Shown in pieces: positions 58,187 to 64,000 of a DNA stretch of 64,000 nt. The stretch's first letter is position 1. Each line of letters begins with the position of its first letter. The position numbers and the translations under genes were made by a program. Origin of the DNA: a candidate division CSSED10-310 bacterium (lineage in GTDB: Bacteria; CSSED10-310; JAFGJC01); the NCBI GenBank assembly GCA_016927905.1, contig JAFGLW010000016.1:92379-156378 (forward strand), read 5' to 3'. The notes beneath the pieces are model-generated. The model was not told the DNA's origin and did no database searches. It worked only from the letters and a program-made list of their open reading frames with translations.

Positions 58187-59122
58187 ATGAAACTTCCGAA
58201 TGAATCGATTCAATGGACCCTGAATCATATAAGAATGTTCTGCGTTCTGTCTCAAACCGGGAGCCTGTCGGAAACCGCCGGCAGGATGGGTTTGACCCAG
58301 CCTGCCGTCACGCAGAAGCTGAAACAGATGGAGACTGCCATTGGAATTCGGCTGTGGAAACGCCGGGGGCGGAAGTCCGGTCAATTAACGGAAGCCGGTC
58401 TCATTTTTTCCCGTTACGCCGAGGAAATACTGGACATGACCGGAAGGCTTCTGCGCGACCTGAAGATTGAAACGGAACCTTACGAGATTCCGGCGGCTGC
58501 GTCCACCATACCGGGGGAACGCCTTCTCCCGGAGATTCTCGCCGAAATCTCCCGGCGGCTGCCAGGGGTCAGGGTTCGGATGCGGATCACCGATTCGGAA
58601 CGGGTAGTCAGGCTGGTGGCGGATGCGGAGGTTCTGATCGGCTTTTGCGGACTCAAACCTTCCCGCCCGGATCTGACTGCGATCGAGTTTGCCCGGGATG
58701 ACATTGTGTTCGTGGTTGGGAGCGGTCATCCACTGGCCACGCGGGCCGGCCCGATATCGTTTCGGGAACTTTCGGGTCATTCGATCGTACTGCGTGAGCC
58801 TGGATCGGGAACCCGCATGGCGCTTGAAACTAAGATGGAGCGGGCCGCGATGGAATTGCCCCGGGATTGTCCCATGCTGGAACTGGGAAGTTCACAATCG
58901 GTCTTCGAAGCCATCGATCGGAATCTGGGTGTTGGTTTCATTTCCGGGGAGGCTGCCGGCGGGTTGAAGCAGATTCACATTCGCGGGCTGACCCCGATCA
59001 CCCGCCGGTTTTACATCATATTCCGCACCGCATTGAAAATGAATCCGGACATTCTGCGGGTAATGGAGCTGATCCGGTCGCATTTCAAGACGGTTCGATC
59101 GAATACGGCGGAAAGAACTTAA
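58187..59122 (+). CDS. LysR-family regulator (probably selenium-associated by context)
   Basis: WTLNHIRMFCVLSQTGSLSETAGRMGLTQPAVTQKLKQMETAIGIRLWKRRGRKSGQLTEAGLIFSRYAEEIL; substrate-domain GLKPSRPDLTAIEFARDDIVFVVGSGHPLA; adjacent to yedF/selD. Confidence 0.92.
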   Translation: MKLPNESIQWTLNHIRMFCVLSQTGSLSETAGRMGLTQPAVTQKLKQMETAIGIRLWKRRGRKSGQLTEAGLIFSRYAEEILDMTGRLLRDLKIETEPYEIPAAASTIPGERLLPEILAEISRRLPGVRVRMRITDSERVVRLVADAEVLIGFCGLKPSRPDLTAIEFARDDIVFVVGSGHPLATRAGPISFRELSGHSIVLREPGSGTRMALETKMERAAMELPRDCPMLELGSSQSVFEAIDRNLGVGFISGEAAGGLKQIHIRGLTPITRRFYIIFRTALKMNPDILRVMELIRSHFKTVRSNTAERT

Positions 59123-59349
59123 TTGCATTTCCCATCACATTGCATATTTACACGCAGATCGGAATCCCGGTTTCATCCTCGCAGGTGGTTGTGGGAGTCA
59201 TCGTCGCAATCGGACTGGTGAAAGGAATCCGGGCGTATAACCGGACCCAGTCGATGCATATATTCATCGGATGGACGACGGCGCCGTTGATTGCCGCACT
59301 TCTGGTATTCGCCGGTGTCAGCATGCCGCACTATTTTTTCGCCGGGTGA
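59101..59349 (+). pseudogene. Orphan C-terminal fragment of a PiT-type inorganic phosphate transporter
   Basis: GGKNLIAFPITLHIYTQIGIPVSSSQVVVGVIVAIGLVKGIRAYNRTQSMHIFIGWTTAPLIAALLVFAGV resembles the PiT C-terminal half (IGIPVSxSQxVVGxxxGxGLVKG); no N-terminal portion present. Confidence 0.6.
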
Positions 59350-60742
59350 ATTTCAGCAGTGCCGAAGCTCCCAGGAACAATCCCTTTAACTCGAACCACG
59401 ACCGCATACCGGTCAGGTAATTCCAGATATATCCGGGACGAATGTAATATTCCCGGAAAGCCCGGCGACGCAGCTCGGACACCTGTTCATGGGTCATGGT
59501 CTCCGGCGCATAAACGATCTCCTCTTTCAACAGCCCGATATTATTGATGTCCTTGGAGAAATTTTTCTGGCGGCAGGCCATATCCCAAAGGTCTGTTCCC
59601 GGAAAGGGTGATATCGGGAAGAATTCCGTGATATACGAGTTCAGGCGTTTGGCGAACCGGATGGTTTCCAGACCTTCCTCGAACGTTTCACCCGGAATAC
59701 CGAAGATATAGGTTGTAAAAGTTTTAATTCCGGATTCGTGTGTCATTCGCACCGCCGATTCGATCTGCTCCAGGGTGAGGTTCTTGCGGAGTGTATCCAG
59801 GTTCTTCTGCACTCCCGATTCGACCCCGAAATTGATGCACCAGCAGCCGGCCCGTTTCATCCATCTCAGCATTTCCCGGTCGACGGCATCGGCACGGGCT
59901 GAAATCCACCAGGTCACACGGATGTTTCGCCGCATGAGTTCTTCGCAGATGCCGATCACCCTGTCGCGGTCGTAGGTGAAGGATTCATCCCAGAACTTGA
60001 TGTCTCTCGCTCCATACCGGTTCACGTAATGCTGGATTTCATCCACGACGTTCCCGGGTGATCGGAACCGCAGTACATGGCGGCCCATCAACCGGTAGCA
60101 GTACAAGCAGTTGTTTTTGCAGCCACGGCTGGAAATGACCTGAAACGACGGGCGGCGACGAATCTGCCCGTAGGAGGGACAGTACCGATCCAATTCCGCC
60201 AGATCCATTGCCGGAAACGGAAGATCATCCAGATTTTCGATGAAAGGGTGAGGTGGATTGCAGGTGATTTCACCGTTTACCCGGATCGTCGTTCCCGGCA
60301 AATCATCCAGGGATTCTCCCTGCCGGAGCCGGTTCGCCAGGTCACGCATGGTGTATTCCGCTTCCGAGTGTACCACGGCATCCAGCTCCGGGGATTCCCG
60401 AAGGCATTGTTCAGCCAGTGCGGAGGGTCCGTGTCCGCCTGCAACCAGAAAGATACCCGGCAACTGCTTCTTGATCTCACGGTAGAGGCTTTTTGTCCGC
60501 TCCCAGAACATGGCGATTACGAAAGCGCCCAGCAAATCCGGCCGCTCCCGCCTGACCAGCTCAACCATCTCGGCTGGCGTGGTGAATGCTCCGTCCTTGA
60601 AAACGACCTGATGACCGTTTTCGCGCAGCACGGACGCGATGTACAGAGTGCCGATAGGCGGCCACATGCCGGCGATCCCCTGAGTATCATGCGCCCGGAT
60701 ATCCCGGATTGTCCAGGGCGGAACGATCAGCATCACCTTCAT
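59318..60742 (-). CDS. B12-binding-domain radical SAM protein
   Basis: MKVMLIVPPWTIRDIRAHDTQGIAGMWPPIGTLYIASVLRENGHQVVFKDG; SSRGCKNNCLYCYR (CxxxCxxC); FWDESFTYDRDRVIGICEELMRRNIRVTWWISARADAVDREMLRWMKRAGCWCINFGVESGVQKNLDTLRKN. Confidence 0.93.
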   Translation of the reverse strand: MKVMLIVPPWTIRDIRAHDTQGIAGMWPPIGTLYIASVLRENGHQVVFKDGAFTTPAEMVELVRRERPDLLGAFVIAMFWERTKSLYREIKKQLPGIFLVAGGHGPSALAEQCLRESPELDAVVHSEAEYTMRDLANRLRQGESLDDLPGTTIRVNGEITCNPPHPFIENLDDLPFPAMDLAELDRYCPSYGQIRRRPSFQVISSRGCKNNCLYCYRLMGRHVLRFRSPGNVVDEIQHYVNRYGARDIKFWDESFTYDRDRVIGICEELMRRNIRVTWWISARADAVDREMLRWMKRAGCWCINFGVESGVQKNLDTLRKNLTLEQIESAVRMTHESGIKTFTTYIFGIPGETFEEGLETIRFAKRLNSYITEFFPISPFPGTDLWDMACRQKNFSKDINNIGLLKEEIVYAPETMTHEQVSELRRRAFREYYIRPGYIWNYLTGMRSWFELKGLFLGASALLKFTRRKNSAAC

Positions 60743-60892
60743 CTGGAGTGTCCCCGAAGTTCGCAAACGGCCGGTCGGGCCGGCTGAAATGAGTTTAATT
60801 CAGCCGGTTCGACGGGTCAAATAGCCTGTCCGAGGTTTTTTTATGGGCATTCACCGGTTTAACGATTCCCGAAATTGGATTACAATGACGCC

Positions 60893-61708
60893 ATGAACCA
60901 GGACGCACGGCAACTCGACAGGAATGAAGTCACCTATACGGAATGGCTTCTGCAAAGCGTGGACGGACGCTTCTATGCAAAACTCCTGCGGGTGAAACCG
61001 AGCGTCATCCGATTGTACTTCATCTGGACAATCGTGGTTGCCGTGACGGTGAGTTCCATTGCGATTGCATTTTATTCCTACCAGATATTGGGAACGGTTG
61101 CGATGGTTTTCCGGGAACATTTTTCTCCGATGGAATTCACCGACGGTCAACTCAAGGTGCTGGGACCGGTGCCCATCGACTATGCCCGTCAGGATTTCCA
61201 GATCATCGTAGATCCCGGAGCGGAACACCGGAGCCTGGATCCCCTGTTTTCCAGCGGGCTGGTGCTGTTGTCGGACCGGCTGGCCATCCACCTGCCCGGC
61301 GGCGCATCTCAATCGTTCTCATACCGGAGTCTGGGTATCGGGGACTGGTCGCTGGATGCCCGGACCATCCTGGATTCCCGCATGATCAGCGCGTGGCTGG
61401 TTCTGGTTCTTTCGGCGGGCTTGCGGATGATCGGCTGGTTCATCGCCAAGACTTTCCAGGTGTTCGTCGGTGCCGCTCTGGTCGGAATCATATCGGAAAT
61501 CCGCCGGATCAAGTTAAACCATGGGCTTCGTCTGTCCCTGGCGGCGACTGCTTTGGTTCCGCCCATCTTCCTGCACTGCATCCAGGTTGTTTTCCGGATG
61601 ATCTTTCCCGGCTCGATCTATCTGTATTCGGCTGTCTATATCTTCTTTCTGGTAATGGGTACCCGCAATCTGGTCGGCGGCATTCATAAAAGTCTGCGAA
61701 GCGCTTGA
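60893..61708 (+). CDS. DUF1189-like membrane protein
   Basis: SVDGRFYAKLLRVKPSVIRLYFIWTIVVAVTVSSIAIAFYSYQIL...C-terminal TM cluster WLVLVLSAGLRMIGWFIAKTFQVFVGAALVGII. Confidence 0.65.
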   Translation: MNQDARQLDRNEVTYTEWLLQSVDGRFYAKLLRVKPSVIRLYFIWTIVVAVTVSSIAIAFYSYQILGTVAMVFREHFSPMEFTDGQLKVLGPVPIDYARQDFQIIVDPGAEHRSLDPLFSSGLVLLSDRLAIHLPGGASQSFSYRSLGIGDWSLDARTILDSRMISAWLVLVLSAGLRMIGWFIAKTFQVFVGAALVGIISEIRRIKLNHGLRLSLAATALVPPIFLHCIQVVFRMIFPGSIYLYSAVYIFFLVMGTRNLVGGIHKSLRSA

Positions 61709-61715
61709 AAATGGG

Positions 61716-62891
61716 TTAAATCAGGATCAGATCGGTCTGGACCGGTTCTCCGGTGACCGTAACGGATCCGTCTTGTCGGATGGCTACGTCGAGTTCCGAC
61801 CGGATACCGAATTTCCCCGGCAGGTAGATGCCCGGTTCGATGGTAAAACCCGTATCCGTAATCAATTGCCGGTCATCTTCGGATTCCAGGCTGTCGATAT
61901 TGGCTCCCGGACCGTGGACGTTCCCGGCGAGGGAATGGCCGGTCCGGTGAATGAAATACCGGCCGTATCCGGTGTCCTCGATCATCCCGCGGCAGGCCCG
62001 GTCGACTTCGGCACCGGTAATGGAGCAGCTGCCCCGGAAGGCTGCGCGTACGGTCTCCACGGCGGCATCCCGCGCGGTTTTGACCACGTTGAAAACCCGG
62101 AGAATTTCCGGATCCGGATCGGGACCGGTGAAGGCGGTCCAGGTGATGTCAGCGTACACCGATCCGTATGGTTTCATCCGGGCCCAGAGATCGATCAGGA
62201 TTACCTGGTTCGGTTGAATCCCGCGAGCAGATTCAACCGTAGCGGCGTAATGGGGATCCGCGGAATTTTCAGCAACCGCGCAGATGGGCGGGTGGTCGGT
62301 GGTCAATCCGACCCGGTCGAAGCGGTCCAGGATGAACCGGACCACATCCCATTCGGTCAATCCGGATGAATCGATGCGGTCCCGGACGAATGACCAGGTT
62401 TGATCGACGATGGCCCGCAGGAATCCGGCGGCGGTGGTATGGCTTTCATACCCGGATCTCCCCCATCGGGCGGTCAGGTATTGAAGAAGGTTGGCGGAAG
62501 ATGTGACGATACACCCGGCAGACCGGACGAGATCGATTGTGCCGGCGTCGACGCGTGAGACGGCGGGGATGCGGCCCAGGGGGGAGTATTCCATGGCGAT
62601 TGATTTGAATGCTTTCAGGGTGGTTTTCAGGATTTCAATTAAATGTTCCCGGCTTTTATAGACGGTTTTGGTGCCGGGCAGGTGATCCAGGGCGGCGGAT
62701 TCGACGGGGTGTACGACGCGGATGGGATCGCCTGTGGCGGGGATCAGGTAGTACCATCTGCGGCTGGCGTGTTGATCGGGGTTTATTTCCAAAAGATCGC
62801 GGGCGTGGGGATTGGTATTGTGGCAGTCTGTGAGCAGCCACCCGTCGAAATTCTCGGACCGTATCGCCTTTTGAATCGCTTGAATATCCAT
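61716..62891 (-). CDS. M24-family metallopeptidase (Xaa-Pro peptidase-like)
   Basis: VILIDLWARMKPYGSVYADITWTAF; YFIHRTGHSLAGNVHGPGANID; TGFTIEPGIYLPGKFGIRSELDVAI. GGAGG SD before ATG 62891. Confidence 0.9.
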   Translation of the reverse strand: MDIQAIQKAIRSENFDGWLLTDCHNTNPHARDLLEINPDQHASRRWYYLIPATGDPIRVVHPVESAALDHLPGTKTVYKSREHLIEILKTTLKAFKSIAMEYSPLGRIPAVSRVDAGTIDLVRSAGCIVTSSANLLQYLTARWGRSGYESHTTAAGFLRAIVDQTWSFVRDRIDSSGLTEWDVVRFILDRFDRVGLTTDHPPICAVAENSADPHYAATVESARGIQPNQVILIDLWARMKPYGSVYADITWTAFTGPDPDPEILRVFNVVKTARDAAVETVRAAFRGSCSITGAEVDRACRGMIEDTGYGRYFIHRTGHSLAGNVHGPGANIDSLESEDDRQLITDTGFTIEPGIYLPGKFGIRSELDVAIRQDGSVTVTGEPVQTDLILI

Positions 62892-63105
62892 TGCTTTCCT
62901 CCCTGCACACTCTTGAGATAGCATATCACGAAAATCACCCAATATAATCTTTGCCATACATCATCCATAATTTGATCAGCACCTTTGTATGGCACACAAT
63001 ATATAAGAGACTTTTTCACAGAGATAAACAATTCGGGCAATGGGGGAAACCATCATGATATTGCCCTTTATGAACCGTTCTTAACATGGAAAGACAACTG
63101 ATAAC

Positions 63106-63145
63106 CCTCCCCATGAAAGCGGATGCTTTCGCCGGGGAGGTTTTG
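63106..63145 (+). terminator. Hairpin plus T-run
   Basis: CCTCCCC-AT-GAAAGC-GGAT-GCTTTC-GCC-GGGGAGG followed by TTTT; the 3' arm plus T-run recurs at 63149-63159. Confidence 0.55.
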
Positions 63146-63293
63146 GTTGGGGAGGTTTTGCGACAATATCAAAAATAAACTGGTAGACTGAGTTATGGAA
63201 TGGCTGATTTCAGACATCTCCTTGGATATAGCCACTGGTATTTGACCTTTATAGGCACAAACATGCTGGCTGATGCTTCATTCAAGAATCCTC

Positions 63294-63322
63294 TTGACAG
63301 GGTGTAAAAGTCCTGCTAGGTT
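63294..63322 (+). promoter_or_regulatory. Candidate promoter of the tRNA-Val/tRNA-Asp unit
   Basis: TTGACA (63294-63299), 17 nt, TAGGTT (63317-63322), about 48 nt before tRNA-Val. Confidence 0.5.
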
Positions 63323-63369
63323 CCGGGTGCATTTCGCCGAGTGCGATTGCGGAATCTCCGGATCACGCT

Positions 63370-63441
63370 GGGCGGGTAGCTCAGCGGGAGAGCATCGGCC
63401 TTACAAGCCGGGGGTCGCAGGTTCGAACCCTGTTCCGCCCA
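63370..63441 (+). tRNA. tRNA-Val (anticodon TAC)
   Basis: GGGCGGG acceptor arm paired with TCCGCCC; TAGCTCAGCGGGAGAGC D-arm; CGGCC-TTACAAG-CCG anticodon region; GCAGGTTCGAACCCTGT T-arm. Confidence 0.93.
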
Positions 63442-63475
63442 TGAAGTGATCGCTATTTGACGGTATGCTTTGAGC

Positions 63476-63553
63476 GGGGACGTAGTTCAGATTGGTTAGA
63501 ACGTCGGCCTGTCACGCCGAAGGTCGCGAGTTCGAGTCTCGTCGTCCCCGCCA
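63476..63553 (+). tRNA. tRNA-Asp (anticodon GTC), CCA encoded
   Basis: GGGGACG/CGTCCCC acceptor; CGGCCTGTCACGCCG anticodon arm; GCGAGTTCGAGTCTCGT T-arm; GCCA end. Confidence 0.95.
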
Positions 63554-63571
63554 TTTTTTTATAACAACTTA

Positions 63572-63597
63572 CGCCCACTTGAGAAAAGTGGGCGTTT
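63572..63597 (+). terminator. Hairpin terminator after tRNA-Asp
   Basis: CGCCCACTT-GAGAA-AAGTGGGCG, perfect 9-bp stem, followed by TTT. Confidence 0.6.
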
Positions 63598-63634
63598 CCG
63601 TCTCAGATACCACTCAGATACCACTTTCGGATTT

Positions 63635-63970
63635 TTACACGTGTTTTTCTTCAGTATCACCCTCCTCCTCCACTATTGATTTGGACAATTTAATCGGAAG
63701 ATTCTCGATCACATTTCTGGCGTGATCAGGATTCAGGTGATGGTAGATCTCCATCGTCACCCGAATGGAGCTGTGGCCCAAGAGTTTGGATACCGCGCCG
63801 ACATCCGAACCTGACTGCAAAGCCAGATTTGCAAAGGTATGTCGGAAGTTATGGATGGTGAGATTGGGCATCTCTGCTTTCTTTCGCGTTGCGCGATGCG
63901 AGTTGTCAAAGGGTTCTTCGATCGGCTGATGCAACAGAATCAGCTCAAGTTTCCAAGAGGCAAATTGGGG
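63635..63970 (-). pseudogene. Tyrosine recombinase/integrase, truncated C-terminal catalytic part
   Basis: MPNLTIHNFRHTFANLALQSGSDVGAVSKLLGHSSIRVTMEIYHHLNPDHARNVI (HxxR...LGH...Y). Reading upstream in the same frame meets TGA at 63971-63973, so only ~112 codons are open. Confidence 0.8.
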
Positions 63971-64000
63971 TCAAGTCTGTTCTTGACTCTTGTTTTCCAG

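Noticed and set aside
1-64000. CRISPR arrays, rRNA genes, prophage structural genes or known defence systems
   Set aside because: No regular repeat-spacer arrays, rRNA-like sequence or capsid/restriction/toxin-antitoxin families recognised; the only mobile-element trace is the integrase fragment at the right edge.

Overview
The window is mostly ordinary bacterial chromosome from a lineage I cannot name, with tightly packed, often overlapping genes. From left to right it holds: mutS2 (partial)-murA-prmC-prfA-DUF1385-rpmE-rho-aspS-queE; a DUF362 / DAHP synthase / AMP-ligase / SDR epimerase / FHA-GAF-HD-GYP run; era-CBS protein-ybeY-pgpH-like-phoH; SPOR, slipin, NfeD and cysS; divergent thiM-thiE-thiL; MscS, an M42 peptidase and proline dehydrogenase; a signalling block with two AAA+ Fis-type regulators, two secreted Ig-like proteins and a Ser/Thr kinase-ATPase-TPR protein; glycan/envelope genes; grpE; a 1275-aa DUF3857/transglutaminase protein; ssb and comEA; a selenium cluster (TauE/SafE, selD, yedF, LysR); a B12-type radical SAM gene; and tRNA-Val and tRNA-Asp followed by a truncated tyrosine integrase. 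The strongest observations are: (1) an AMP-dependent ligase with a C-terminal AroQ-like chorismate mutase domain whose usual catalytic residues look substituted, directly upstream of and in the same frame as a DAHP synthase; (2) selD, which the ORF track truncates because it has an in-frame TGA at the active-site Cys/Sec position, so it is probably a selenoprotein; (3) a three-half-site dyad operator between yedF and the LysR gene; (4) two coupled AAA+ regulators without the GAFTGA motif next to a kinase whose Walker A lysine is replaced by Arg; (5) an orphan C-terminal fragment of a PiT phosphate transporter. All family calls come from reading motifs by eye; no database searches were run.
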